A stretch of 33,338 bases of DNA from an uncultured Lactobacillus sp. (GCA_910589675.1 CAJUTO010000018.1:1-33338); one strand, 5' to 3'. Shown: positions 11,101-19,152, counted from the stretch's first letter. The notes: generated from the letters alone by a model not told the origin. A program made the numbers and translations.

Positions 11101-14100
11101 ACACCAGTCAAGTCCTTATTATCAGTATCATCGTGGAACTTAACAATTAGGTTACCTTGTTCAGCAACAATTGGGTTGTATTGAACTACAACGTTAATAT
11201 TGTCACTTGCATGAGTAATGCCAGTGTAACTCTTAACATTTCCGTTGCCATCGTCAGCACCGTCAGTTACAACCTTTGAAGTGTAACCATCAATATGCTT
11301 AGTTGGAACTAAGTTAAAGCTACCTTCATCCTTAGTACCATCAGTGATTGTCCAAGTAATACCCTTAGTTTGATCACTTAATTCCTTACCATTTGCATCC
11401 GTCCACTTACCGGTTACCTTGTCTAAGTAACCTGTACCTTGGAAGTGAAGAGTATCAGTTACAGGACTTGGAGTCTTATCGCCGGCACCTTCGTAAGTAA
11501 CAGTACGAGTTACATCCTTAGTCAAGTTGGTCTTATCAGTACTGGATGGGTACTTAGGACCATCTGGATTATCAGGATTGATTGGTTGATCTGGAGTACC
11601 TGGAGTTGTTGGAGTTACTGGTTGAATACCATGCTTAAAGGTTACATAGAAGGTTTGAGTATTACCGTTAATATTGTCAAAGCTTGGCTTAGTACCATTT
11701 GCGTCAAAGCCGTTTGATACTAATACGTAACCTTGTTTTTCGTATTCAGCAATCTTATCAGCAGTGCTGTAGTTAATGCTATCGCCTGCTTGACCAGTTA
11801 ATGGATCACTTTGGCCTAAGTCAACTGGGTGAGCTGGATCGTTTACATCTTGGTAAACAACTAAAGCATTTTGCTTATCTGGAGTTGGAGCGTCCTTAGT
11901 GTAAACAACGTTTACTACTTGGTTAACACCACGTTCTGGAGTAGCAAATTTTACAGTCTTAGTACCTGGAGTGTAGCCAGTTACTTCTGGTGAATCAACA
12001 TCAGTAAAGGCGCTCTTATCAGAAGTCCAAGTACCTTCATTAACGATTGCACCAGTTACTTGATCAACTGTGTTAGTTCTAGACCAATTAATAATTTGAG
12101 TTGGGCTATCATCAGGAGCCTTCGTACCATCTGCCATGATGTAGTGAACATGAGCAGTAGTAGTTGCAGTTTCCTTCTTTTCACTAGTTGCATGTTTCAA
12201 GTAAATCTTGAAGCTTTGGTTAGTATTAGAATCATTGTCAAAGCTTGGGTAAGTGAAGCCGTTAGTTGCATCCCCACTCATACTTTGACCTTCAGATTTT
12301 TCAAAGGTGTAACCATTCTTCAAGTAGTTTTGCAATTGAATGTTTGAACCACCGAAGCTAATTTGCTTACCTGATTCGCCACCTGCTGAATAAGTTGCCA
12401 ATACACGTTGGTTCTGTGGATCATTATCATCAATGATTTGTAAATCAGCAGCTTGAGCAGAGCGGTTGTAAACAACAGTTACACGTTGGTTTACATTACG
12501 TTCTGGAGCATTGAATTGAACAGTTTCAAGACTTGGAGTGTAACCATCTTTAGAAAGATCTGGTGAATCTACATTAGTAAATGCATTCTTGTCAGCCTTC
12601 CAATCGCCCTCATTTACAACTGCACCAGTCACTTTGTCTACTTTATTAGTTCTAGTGTAAGTAATAGTTTGTAGATCGCTATCTGCTGGAGCTTGTACAC
12701 CATTATCAGCAACAACATAGTGAACTTGAGCAGTGGCTTGAGCAGTTTCAGTCTTATCTTCAGTATCGTGAATCAAGTAAATCTTGAAGTCTTGAGCAGT
12801 ATTACCGTAAGTTGGGTAAGTGTAACCACTTTGTGCATCCCCACTAAGGTTACCAGCAGTCTTTTGAACCTTGTAACCTTGGCTTAAGTAACTTTGAAGG
12901 ATTTCATTTGAGTTAGCAAAAGTAATTTGATCTTCACTCTTACCTTCGTTACTAAATGAAGCTAATTGCTTAGGTGCGTTAGCATCGTTGTTATCGATAA
13001 TTTCAAGGGTTGCCTTTTGAGTAACTTCAGGTGACTTATTCTTAGTGTAAGTTACAGTTACATCGTTAACCTTTTGACCTGGGTAAACAGTTACGCCGCC
13101 AACAGTTGAAATGTCAACCTTGTCGTAACCTACTTCGCTAGGAGTCTTAGAAGCAACTGAATCCATATTTTGAGTTGTTGGAGTCCAAGCACGGTCCTTA
13201 TCAGTAGTAGTTACATTGGTAGTTCCATCAGTACTGTAGCCCAAGATTTGACCAGTTACCTTATCGATAACGGCATTACGTTCAAAGGAAACGGTTTGAG
13301 TGTAAGTACTCTTACCATCTGGTGAACCATTTACTGGAGTAGTAGTTCCGTCTTCATTTACACCAACATAGTTAATCTTACGAGTTACTTCAGTAGTTAA
13401 AGCTCCCTTAGTTAAACCATCTGGGTAAACTGATGGCTTATTACGTGGATCGTTAGGGTTAATATTTCCACCTGGATTATGTGGAGTCTTTGGTGTGATT
13501 ACTTCAGTTTGGTGACCGTAGTAAACATTAACCACAGCATCTTTGGTATTTGCATCAACAGCTACATGATCGGCTTGTGCCAAATCAGGAGCAGTGTAAC
13601 CAGAATTTGAAAGATCTGGTGAAGTTACTTGAGCCCAGTCACCAGTGTTCCAACCATCAGCAGTTGCTCCTTTAGTAAAGGTCTTACCATCAGCACTAAC
13701 GCTTCCATAACCCATATCTTGACCAGTTGATGAAACAACGTGCGTACGTGATAAAGTTACGGTTTGAGCTGTAGGATTGTCCTTAATTAACTCATTAGGA
13801 ATCTTTTCACCGGTTACCTTGTCGTAATAGTTAATTGTACGAGTTACAGTCTTAGTTTCAGTAGTACCAGTGTAAGTTGGTGCTTCTGGAGTCTGAGGAT
13901 TGTAAGTAACAACAGTTGTTGGGTTTTGATTTGGATCTGGAGTTGGTCCTGGAACATTAGTCTTGTCTGGAGTGTATCCATCAAGGTTTGGTGTTGGTAC
14001 ATCAGTATAATTATCTGGAGTAGTCCAGTTTCCAGTTGGAGTTGTTACACCAGTTACCTTGTCCTTGGTTCCTGGACGAGTCCAAGTAATAGTTTGGACA

Positions 14101-17100
14101 TTGTCTGTTGGTGGATTAGTCTTACCGTCTGAAACAACATAGTGAACAGTTGAAGTAGTAGTCTTCTTGTCTGTTACATTTTCAGTATCATGAACTAAGT
14201 ACAACTTAAAGTGTTGATCACTAGTACTATTGTTGTCGAAGTTACTGAAACTGATTTGACCATAAGAAGCTGGGTTAGAAGTTTGGTTTTGGTCATTTAC
14301 AAAACTATCGATCTTGTAACCCTTAGCAATTAAATCAGCAACGTAGTTTGCAGAACCACTGAATGAAATTTGGGTGCCAGTCTTACCACTGTTATTGAAG
14401 TTGTTAAGTTCCTTGTTGTTATCACTCTTGTCGTAAATGACTAGGTCAGCTTTTTGATCAACTTGAGGATTTGGATTGTAAACAACAGTTACTACTTGGT
14501 CACGGTTAGGTTGTGGTGTAGTAAAGTTAGCTACAGCTTGATCTGGAGTGTAATTAGTAAGCTCAGGTGAAGTTACACTAGTAAAGCTGCTCTTATCTGG
14601 AGTCCAAGTTCCTTCAGTAGTTGCACCAGTAACCTTGTCAGTAGTATTAGTTCTAGTCCAATTGATTGTTTGAGTTGGGCTATCTGCCGGAGCAGCTGGC
14701 TTGTTAGGATCGTTACCTGCTACAACATAGTGAACGTGAGCATTAGTTGTTGCATTTTCAGTCTTAGTATCAGTTCCGTGAGCCAAGTAAATATTGAAGC
14801 TTTGAACATTGCCATCAATACTATCAAAATTACCAAAGTTAATATTTGAAGCAGTTCCAATTGAATTGCCACTTGCATCAGTTGCACTATCAAATACGTA
14901 GCCTGAATTTAAGTAAGCTTGAAGGGTTTGTGGTTCACCGTCAAAGCTAATTGCACTACCCTTAGTACCATTGTTGTTCTCAAAAGCAGCTAATTGCTTA
15001 TTATTTTCACTCTTATCGTAAATAGTAACCTTAGCTTTTTGTGGAGTATCTGGGGTCTTAGCATCTGGAGTGTAAACAATAGTTACATCAATATCATCCG
15101 AATTTGGATTTACAGTAATTGCATTTGCGCTACCATCCGCATTAGCATTTACGTTACCTGTGATGTGGTAGCCAGCAACAGCTTGACCAGCAACTTGAGC
15201 TAATGTACCAGTTGATGGGGTCCAAACAGTATCACCACTCTTGCCAGTTACTAAGTCCTTAGTAGCAGTTCCAGTAAAGCTTACTTTTTGATCTGCTTGT
15301 GGAGTCAAGTGACTTTCTGGAGTAGTGCCATCAGTAAAGATGTAGTGGAAACGACGAGTTACATCTTCATTAGTAGTTACTTGTTGAGTTTGGTGACCAT
15401 AGTAAACATTGTAAACAAGATCTTGAGTAGTTGGAGTTACTTCATGAGCCGCTACAATACTTGCACTTGTTTCATCTTGGAATTCAGGAGCAGTGTAGTT
15501 ATATGCGCTAAGATCACTTGAACGCTTAGCAGCAAATTGAGTACTGCTTTCACCAGCAGCGGTATGCCAATCTTGAGTTCTAAATGACTTACCATCAGTT
15601 GCAATAGTACCGTAACCTACAACCTTACCATCTTGATCCAAAACTTGAGTACGAGTGAAAGTTACTGAATCAGTAACTGGGTTTTGTGAAATTAAGTTAG
15701 ATGGGATTTTTGCGCCGGTTACCTTGTCGTAATAATTAATTGTACGATTAATAGTCTTAGATTCTTCAACACCTTGGTGGTAAGTAGTAGTTTGAACTGG
15801 GTTCTTAAAGTGAACAACAAATGCTTGATTGGTGTTGTCGTCATTGTCGTAGGCTGGGAAGCCAACACTAGTAAAACTACCACTAGCTGAACCATTAATT
15901 ACGCCATTACCAGTTGTACCGTTGTAAATGTAACCTTGGCTAATCAAGTTAGCAACAGTAGTACCCGCATTGTCAAAGCTGATTTGACTACCTGCATCTC
16001 CACTAGCATTTTGTTGCGGACTTAAACTTGCACCAGTATCATCGTTAACAAAAGTAATGTTAGCATTTTGCTTGTTAGCAACAGGAGTAGCAGCCTGGTA
16101 AAGGATAATTACATCTTGGTTACCATTAGTTGCATTATTAACAAACTCAGAACTAGCACCATCTGCTATTCCACCTGACTTTAAAGTAGAGCGAGAAATT
16201 GCACTAACGTACATAGCCTTCCAATTAGTAGCATCGTAACGTTCTGCATCATAAGCATTCAAGGTTACAGTACCCTTGGTATCTAATTGTTGGGTTACAT
16301 AGAGTCTATTTGGACCTGTGTTAGTAACAGTAAAGTCAATATCACCAGCACGGTAGTTTTTAATTTGACCAGTCAATGGAGTATCTAATAAGTCTGATGC
16401 TTTAATCGCTACACCGTTATTAGTAGTTAAAGTACGATCAGTAGCCAATTGACTTGCACCATATACTCCATTATTTCTCTTAACTAAATCGTAAGTTTTA
16501 CCATTAGCGGTAATTTTGTCATATTGAGCACCAGTTAAGTTGTATTCTTGACCGGAAATAGTGTCATCAGATACTTTATGAGCTAGTACTTCACCAGTAT
16601 CTGCATCTACATACCAAACATTTTGCTTTACTTTAGTTGGAACCAATCCACCAATACTTTGCCAATAACTATCTTGAACAGTTGTACCACCGTTATTCCA
16701 AATCATTTGTAAAGTACGAGGAGTTTGATCGGCAGATCCACTAACACCAATAGTAACAGGACTTTCACCGTCTGCATCAGTTACATCAATACGCGTAAAA
16801 GTATTCAAACCTGTTCCAGAAAGAGAACTATTAATTGTCTTAACATAATTATAAGTTCCCCCTTGGTAAGTGTTTCCATTTGTTTGGTCAATAGTCAATT
16901 TACCACCAAGAGTAGGTTTACTTGGTGTAGTAGCTTGGGAAGAGCTAGTAATCAACTTTCCATTAGCATAAAGATAAAGTGTTTGTCCCGGATTAGATCT
17001 ATCGGTAGCGAGGACATAAGTTATCTTTCTAGATGTATCATAATCTGCTACATACCCATATTTATCGGCTGGAATACCAGTTACACTAGTGTTATAGCCA

Positions 17101-17876
17101 GTTGGATCAGTAAAGTTAAAATCTATCTTCTGACTGTCTATATCAGTAACTTCCTGATTAGATGTAGCTACAAGAGAAGTATTAAGTAAAGATGACAATT
17201 GAGCAGAGGATAAAGATGCACTACGAGTCTTTAATCCTTGAAATTGTGCAACTGTAGTATTGGACTCAACACTAACATTTTGTTGAACAGTATTTTGATT
17301 TTCTTTTTCAGTAGTTTGAGCAGATTGACTCTGAACATTAGAAGCAACTGCTTGATTTGTATTAGAAGTAACAGTATTTGATTGATCTTTTGCTACTTCT
17401 TGATCATTTGATTGATTGACCTGGGTTGCATCGGTTGCCTGTTTAGTTTCCTGAATAGGTTGATTTTGAAGAGCAGCATCATTATTTGTTTGAGTAGCTT
17501 GTGTCTCCTCATGAGTTTCATTTTTAGGAGCAGAAGCTACCTCATTTTCCACTTTAGTTACTTGAGTGTCATTATTTATTGAAGCTGATACCTCTTGGCC
17601 TTGAGTGTTTTCTACCTTGTCTGAAGTTTGATCAGCTTGAACATCCAAAGTAGTAGGTGCCTTCGCAACTTCTATCTTCGTATCAGAAGCAATAGGTTGA
17701 ACATTTTTATTACTATCAGTAGAAGCAGCATCTTGGCTATCGTTGTCATTAACGGCTGCATGTGCCGAATTAGTATTAGTTCCTAGCCAAAGAGTAGTAC
17801 CTAAAAGAACAGAAGTAGCCCCAATAGTAAGTTTACGAATCCCAAAGTGGGATTGTCTTTCAGCGGTTTCTTCCAT
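5106..17876 (-). CDS. Giant LPQTG-anchored Mub-like mucus-binding adhesin, 4256 aa
   Basis: Cell-wall protein expected to bind mucin or host glycans. Residues 11-15 (FGIRK) and the following hydrophobic run form a YSIRK-type signal with likely cleavage after AHA (residue 40). Residues ~41-215 are Gln/Asn/Ser/Thr-rich, ~215-600 form a non-repeated N-terminal domain, and ~600-4140 hold about 14 Mub-type modules, each pairing an xIxYxDxxxG...GY...H block with an (R)T(I/V)xY block, plus three near-identical MucBP-like repeats. The sorting signal is LPQTG at 4220-4224, then a hydrophobic segment and KRRKD. There is no break in 12.7 kb. The only start in this frame is the ATG at 17876, which has no ribosome site and a TAA two codons upstream; the canonical start at 17905 is out of frame by one base (see that entry). 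A sortase gene lies just upstream. Confidence 0.93.
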   Translation of the reverse strand: MEETAERQSHFGIRKLTIGATSVLLGTTLWLGTNTNSAHAAVNDNDSQDAASTDSNKNVQPIASDTKIEVAKAPTTLDVQADQTSDKVENTQGQEVSASINNDTQVTKVENEVASAPKNETHEETQATQTNNDAALQNQPIQETKQATDATQVNQSNDQEVAKDQSNTVTSNTNQAVASNVQSQSAQTTEKENQNTVQQNVSVESNTTVAQFQGLKTRSASLSSAQLSSLLNTSLVATSNQEVTDIDSQKIDFNFTDPTGYNTSVTGIPADKYGYVADYDTSRKITYVLATDRSNPGQTLYLYANGKLITSSSQATTPSKPTLGGKLTIDQTNGNTYQGGTYNYVKTINSSLSGTGLNTFTRIDVTDADGESPVTIGVSGSADQTPRTLQMIWNNGGTTVQDSYWQSIGGLVPTKVKQNVWYVDADTGEVLAHKVSDDTISGQEYNLTGAQYDKITANGKTYDLVKRNNGVYGASQLATDRTLTTNNGVAIKASDLLDTPLTGQIKNYRAGDIDFTVTNTGPNRLYVTQQLDTKGTVTLNAYDAERYDATNWKAMYVSAISRSTLKSGGIADGASSEFVNNATNGNQDVIILYQAATPVANKQNANITFVNDDTGASLSPQQNASGDAGSQISFDNAGTTVANLISQGYIYNGTTGNGVINGSASGSFTSVGFPAYDNDDNTNQAFVVHFKNPVQTTTYHQGVEESKTINRTINYYDKVTGAKIPSNLISQNPVTDSVTFTRTQVLDQDGKVVGYGTIATDGKSFRTQDWHTAAGESSTQFAAKRSSDLSAYNYTAPEFQDETSASIVAAHEVTPTTQDLVYNVYYGHQTQQVTTNEDVTRRFHYIFTDGTTPESHLTPQADQKVSFTGTATKDLVTGKSGDTVWTPSTGTLAQVAGQAVAGYHITGNVNANADGSANAITVNPNSDDIDVTIVYTPDAKTPDTPQKAKVTIYDKSENNKQLAAFENNNGTKGSAISFDGEPQTLQAYLNSGYVFDSATDASGNSIGTASNINFGNFDSIDGNVQSFNIYLAHGTDTKTENATTNAHVHYVVAGNDPNKPAAPADSPTQTINWTRTNTTDKVTGATTEGTWTPDKSSFTSVTSPELTNYTPDQAVANFTTPQPNRDQVVTVVYNPNPQVDQKADLVIYDKSDNNKELNNFNNSGKTGTQISFSGSANYVADLIAKGYKIDSFVNDQNQTSNPASYGQISFSNFDNNSTSDQHFKLYLVHDTENVTDKKTTTSTVHYVVSDGKTNPPTDNVQTITWTRPGTKDKVTGVTTPTGNWTTPDNYTDVPTPNLDGYTPDKTNVPGPTPDPNQNPTTVVTYNPQTPEAPTYTGTTETKTVTRTINYYDKVTGEKIPNELIKDNPTAQTVTLSRTHVVSSTGQDMGYGSVSADGKTFTKGATADGWNTGDWAQVTSPDLSNSGYTAPDLAQADHVAVDANTKDAVVNVYYGHQTEVITPKTPHNPGGNINPNDPRNKPSVYPDGLTKGALTTEVTRKINYVGVNEDGTTTPVNGSPDGKSTYTQTVSFERNAVIDKVTGQILGYSTDGTTNVTTTDKDRAWTPTTQNMDSVASKTPSEVGYDKVDISTVGGVTVYPGQKVNDVTVTYTKNKSPEVTQKATLEIIDNNDANAPKQLASFSNEGKSEDQITFANSNEILQSYLSQGYKVQKTAGNLSGDAQSGYTYPTYGNTAQDFKIYLIHDTEDKTETAQATAQVHYVVADNGVQAPADSDLQTITYTRTNKVDKVTGAVVNEGDWKADKNAFTNVDSPDLSKDGYTPSLETVQFNAPERNVNQRVTVVYNRSAQAADLQIIDDNDPQNQRVLATYSAGGESGKQISFGGSNIQLQNYLKNGYTFEKSEGQSMSGDATNGFTYPSFDNDSNTNQSFKIYLKHATSEKKETATTTAHVHYIMADGTKAPDDSPTQIINWSRTNTVDQVTGAIVNEGTWTSDKSAFTDVDSPEVTGYTPGTKTVKFATPERGVNQVVNVVYTKDAPTPDKQNALVVYQDVNDPAHPVDLGQSDPLTGQAGDSINYSTADKIAEYEKQGYVLVSNGFDANGTKPSFDNINGNTQTFYVTFKHGIQPVTPTTPGTPDQPINPDNPDGPKYPSSTDKTNLTKDVTRTVTYEGAGDKTPSPVTDTLHFQGTGYLDKVTGKWTDANGKELSDQTKGITWTITDGTKDEGSFNLVPTKHIDGYTSKVVTDGADDGNGNVKSYTGITHASDNINVVVQYNPIVAEQGNLIVKFHDDTDNKDLTGVGTDTGTQDVGTQVTYNPSTDLTNLENKGYVYVSTDGNIPPSIVKGTTTVTIHVKHGTVPVTPENPGTPDKPINPNDPRPKDEQPKYPTGTSETDLTKDITRTVHYEGAGEYTPSDVQQPVHFTAKGVLDKVTGEWTTPLTWSEDQTFNGVTTPKIPGYHVVSVDKDTTDNQNVDSAKISHTGADYTVTVKYAKDEVPTPIKQGTIEVVYHDTTDNVDIPGYGRPQTKEDEGTSYSYNPHDKDLPALESKGYVLDGELPTIPTKYTDGDQRIVINVKHGTRPVTPETPANPTDPVDPQHPGTPTPSNPNLSKTNLEKTITRTVKYQYADGTPAHNDSVQTVTFKGQGIIDLVTGNLVNVDKDGNIVDQRGKITWDRDSQDFGNVDAINHDGYYVSNVSETNTSAQVTDTAVAKETVTPSSQNSTIVITLTKNPEIPKTQQNAKLTIRDVTPGQEQDLGSYTQPGLEGDAISFGNAQEFVQTLLNKGYVWDGASYNGTNLDATNYAGINFGNYDNTDDKNDISQKWVINLVHGVTPVNPDHPDDKNGFTKEYLDRTITRDVTYVDEQGNEMSGLTPEHQETKFQGSGYLDNVTGKWVTVENGKITGLAQGLTWTPDKDASFDAIAAKTADGYHVISVSGNGISGFTVGQDGSVTAQTVNKDTPSSTIKVVYAKTPVTPTPANGSIVYIDDTTGNTLENASFGGNVGDKINYTTADRIANYEKKGYDLVSNNFKDGQEVFTDGENKFEVHLVHATTPITPENPGKPGQEVPNPNDPNNPHTIPDNFVPQTLTKTVTRDVTYVYEDGSQAETPVHQTFTFNGNGFVDLVTGQLVTVENGKITGAGKITWNADNHDFEATKVIDTTQYNIVKVSENNTSANVDMSNGVVASETITPNSQNSSVVITLAKKEAPTLADQTVVGKQVVHYVDEQGNKLRDDNTNDTFVFTKSGKIGQWNETSHKYSDANAVVIDGYISDQKTYEGQTATPEDANKEITIVYHKIGKIIPVDPSGNQIPDAPTPGYHNDPTDPTKVTPNEPTPNIPGWTTDVPNVTPEVPTKDTEVPYTKVTPTPDDVTVVGKQVVHYVDEQGNKLRDDNTNDTFVFTKPGKTGQWNETSHKYTDANAVVIDGYVSDQKTYEGQTATPEDANKEITIVYHKIGKIIPVDPSGNPIPDAPTPGYHNDPTDPTKVTPNEPTPNIPGWTTDVPNVTPEVPTKDTPVPYTKNTPTPTPVPANGSIVYIDDTTGNTLENASFGGNVGDKIDYTTADRIANYTSKGYELVGNNFKDGEQVFTNGENKFEVHLAHRIETKDANKTITRDVTYVYEDGSQANSPVHQTVTFMGKTTTDKVTGHTTTKWDNDSQNFDATKAIDTTQYNIVKVSENNTSANVDMSNGVVASETITPTGQNSNVVITLAKKPVTPTPVEKGTVIITYLDKTTGKTLETATSTGNEGSNVNYSTKDTITKYTNQGYKLSHDGYPTGNVTYTNGTQTYTVEFVHDTVPVTPENPGTPGQPINPNDPTGPKYPDGTGQTDLTKTVTRTINYVGEGLNVPASHTEIEFTGRGVLDKVTGQWTTPLTWTVKGGNSDSGNFEQVDGPNAAGYYITNISSSNEDLGDIDSTTGTVASKTVNHANGNIVITINYAKKTTPIPADQTVVGKQVVHYVDEQGNKLRDDNTNDTFVFTKPGKAGQWNETSHKYTDANAVVIDGYVSDQKTYTGQTATPEDANKEITIVYHKIGKIIPVDPSGNQIPDAPTPGYHNDPTDPTKVTPNEPTPNIPGWTTNIPNVTPEVPTKDTNVPYTKNEVPTPDQGSIEIVVHDNTTNTDLSNYGKKSGKQNVGTNFNFDKSTLIKDLENKGYKIVNPDVEIPSVVIKGDQKIVIYVESKEEPKDPITLEVPNLPAGDDNNNLPVPEKKETSNPTQSSENKSTPNVEKVSVTTQSQNSSNPVLPTKERNAERNVTPHTATLPQTGNTDDSAAAIAGGTLALIGLAGLTGASSKRRKD
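5713..6156 (-). repeat. 444-bp MucBP-like repeat, copy A
   Basis: Encodes about adhesin residues 3908-4054 (TVVGKQVVHYVDEQGNKL to VPYTK). Nearly identical in DNA to copies B (7447-7890) and C (7918-8361), with the same 444-base length and only scattered differences, suggesting recent duplication or gene conversion. Confidence 0.9.
7447..7890 (-). repeat. 444-bp MucBP-like repeat, copy B
   Basis: Same unit as copy A, in tandem with copy C at a 471-base period. The peptide differs from the others mainly at single positions such as GNPIPDAP versus GNQIPDAP. Confidence 0.9.
7918..8361 (-). repeat. 444-bp MucBP-like repeat, copy C
   Basis: Third copy, directly upstream in transcription of copy B. 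It is flanked on both sides of the B/C pair by a second duplicated set: a TYVYEDGSQA half-module (about 6870-7190 and 8390-8735) and a SIVYIDDTTG half-module (about 7205-7420 and 8850-9066). The whole segment from about 6870 to 9066 therefore looks built by repeated duplication. Confidence 0.9.
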
Positions 17877-17905
17877 TTTTTAATTTTATTATTCTTTGAA
17901 ACCAT
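17801..17905 (-). other. Canonical adhesin start, out of frame by one base at an A6 tract
   Basis: The ATG at 17905 has the best ribosome site of the region (GGAGGAACT immediately upstream) and begins MVSKNNKIKK, the usual N-terminal lead of Mub-type adhesins in these lactobacilli. At the A tract 17876-17881 this frame reads AAA TGG instead of AAA ATG, so it departs from MEETAERQSHFGIRK and ends at TAG (17801-17803) after 34 residues. Seven A instead of six would join the two frames into one intact protein. As written, either the inner ATG at 17876 is used by coupling, or the gene is off, or the base count is wrong. Confidence 0.8.
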
Positions 17906-17950
17906 AGTTCCTCCAGTAATTTATAATTTATACAAATATTGCGTAAAATA

Positions 17951-17993
17951 AAATAACACACTGCCTAATGCTTATTTGATATAAGTGTTATTT
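17951..17993 (-). promoter_or_regulatory. Hairpin in the adhesin 5' leader
   Basis: Perfect 9-base inverted repeat AAATAACAC / GTGTTATTT (17951-17959, 17985-17993) with an inner 5-base stem (CTTAT / ATAAG). It lies between the promoter at 18016-18044 and the ribosome site at 17910-17914. It could be an RNA structure in the leader or a protein-binding site. There is no T run, so it is not a simple terminator. Confidence 0.45.
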
Positions 17994-18015
17994 AAATACA
18001 AAAAATATTTTCCTA

Positions 18016-18044
18016 ATTATACATATACCAACGCATATAGGCAA
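18016..18044 (-). promoter_or_regulatory. Adhesin promoter
   Basis: On the minus strand TTGCCT (18039-18044), 17 bases, then a perfect TATAAT (18016-18021). The predicted start leaves a leader of about 105 bases before the ATG at 17905. It gives the adhesin its own transcription start although sortase lies upstream on the same strand. The rest of 17906-18181 is AT-rich and non-coding. Confidence 0.65.
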
Positions 18045-18181
18045 GGTGTTTTTTTATTTTGTATGAAATTTAATTATTAAATTACTGGTAAATAACGCTT
18101 TTAAAGTGAATTTATAGAAAGTAAAAAATAAAAAGATGTTTTACTTATGAGAAAAAATACCATAACTGTGAGCGTCCCCTA

Positions 18182-18859
18182 TTATTTTTCAAATTTAAAC
18201 TTTTTCCTATAAAAAACTCTCTTTACAGATTTTTTCAACTTTGAAAATTTATATGTCTTTCTTAACGTAGCTCTAACCAAAATTCGTTTTTTATTATCAT
18301 TTGTACAAGTTAACATAGTTAAAAAATTACTCTTAGAATTAAGTGCTAGATTGACCTGAGTTGGAAAGATAATACGAACTGATTCTATTTTATATTCTTT
18401 TACTAACTTAAAATCAGTAATAAAAACCTCCCTATCAATCAGTTTATTATTTGCAAGTGGTGAAAATAACGCCTTACTAAACGATCCGAGGTTGTGTGCC
18501 CCAATAATAATATTTGAATTACTATCTATTTTTCTTTTGACTAACATCCCTGCACCAAATTGATAGACAGCATCATTCGTATTTTCCGCTACCGGAACCT
18601 CCATATTTAAACTAGGAACAATAAGAACTTCCTGATATTTAATATCATTCTTAAAAAATTGTCTTATTAAAGATAATATCGTTATATATTTAACGGAATT
18701 CCAATCATTTATCCCATTATTTTGCAAACTATTCTGACTATTGATTTTGGGTTGGTAGCAATCAATAATCCAACTTTCTAAAATTGGGCTGAAAAAACCT
18801 ATCCCAATAAAAAATGCCCCAATTAATAGAAGACGATATATAACTTTTTTCATCCTCAT
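18182..18859 (-). CDS. Sortase, class A-like
   Basis: Membrane-bound transpeptidase of 225 residues that would cleave LPxTG-type signals and join the protein to peptidoglycan. An N-terminal membrane anchor spans residues ~5-25. The catalytic triad is visible as His122 (IIIGAHNLG), Cys185 (LTMLTC) and Arg192 (KRILVRA), and FSPLANNKL matches the segment after the catalytic His in class A enzymes. The C-terminus is strongly basic. The ATG at 18859 overlaps the previous stop as ATGA, indicating translational coupling. Its position right before the LPQTG adhesin suggests a dedicated enzyme, although the housekeeping sortase could be elsewhere. The gene is markedly AT-rich compared with the adhesin. 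Confidence 0.85.
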   Translation of the reverse strand: MRMKKVIYRLLLIGAFFIGIGFFSPILESWIIDCYQPKINSQNSLQNNGINDWNSVKYITILSLIRQFFKNDIKYQEVLIVPSLNMEVPVAENTNDAVYQFGAGMLVKRKIDSNSNIIIGAHNLGSFSKALFSPLANNKLIDREVFITDFKLVKEYKIESVRIIFPTQVNLALNSKSNFLTMLTCTNDNKKRILVRATLRKTYKFSKLKKSVKRVFYRKKFKFEK

Positions 18860-19110
18860 GATTCTTTTTTATTCTCAAGAGATGTACTGATAAAATCAAT
18901 GCAATTTACAATTGGGAAACTTAAAATCGCATAGCCAAAATTCCTTAATCTATCACTTCTCTTATCATAAGTAACATATGGTAATTTCTTAGTGGTATAA
19001 ACCGTTTTTTCATGCAATACTTTACGTTGAAGATCGCTGCCAAAATTAATAGCGAAAGATATAAGAATGAGTAGGATACTTCCTAAGTACCAAAGTTTTC
19101 TATGTTTCAT
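18856..19110 (-). CDS. Small membrane protein coupled to sortase, unknown
   Basis: 84 residues with a good ribosome site (AGGGAG about eight bases upstream). A hydrophobic stretch covers residues 7-24 (YLGSILLILISFAI), a basic middle part follows, then a second weaker hydrophobic stretch covers 58-76 (FGYAILSFPIVNCIDFIS). I recognise no family. It is the first gene of the unit and its stop overlaps the sortase start by four bases. A role with the sortase or in adhesin export is inference from position only. Confidence 0.6.
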   Translation of the reverse strand: MKHRKLWYLGSILLILISFAINFGSDLQRKVLHEKTVYTTKKLPYVTYDKRSDRLRNFGYAILSFPIVNCIDFISTSLENKKES

Positions 19111-19152
19111 AAAATTTTCTCCCTATAACCTCTATCAGTTGATTTCCCAAGA

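Noticed and set aside
5685-17189. Many open frames of 60-154 codons on the plus strand opposite the adhesin, for example 16725-17189
   Set aside because: They are antisense shadows of a repetitive gene with biased codons: Trp/Ser/Ile-rich, without ribosome sites, recurring with the repeats.
18140-18185. Possible terminator after the sortase gene
   Set aside because: A T run is present on the minus strand but the stem is only a few pairs with bulges; not convincing, so read-through into the adhesin stays possible.
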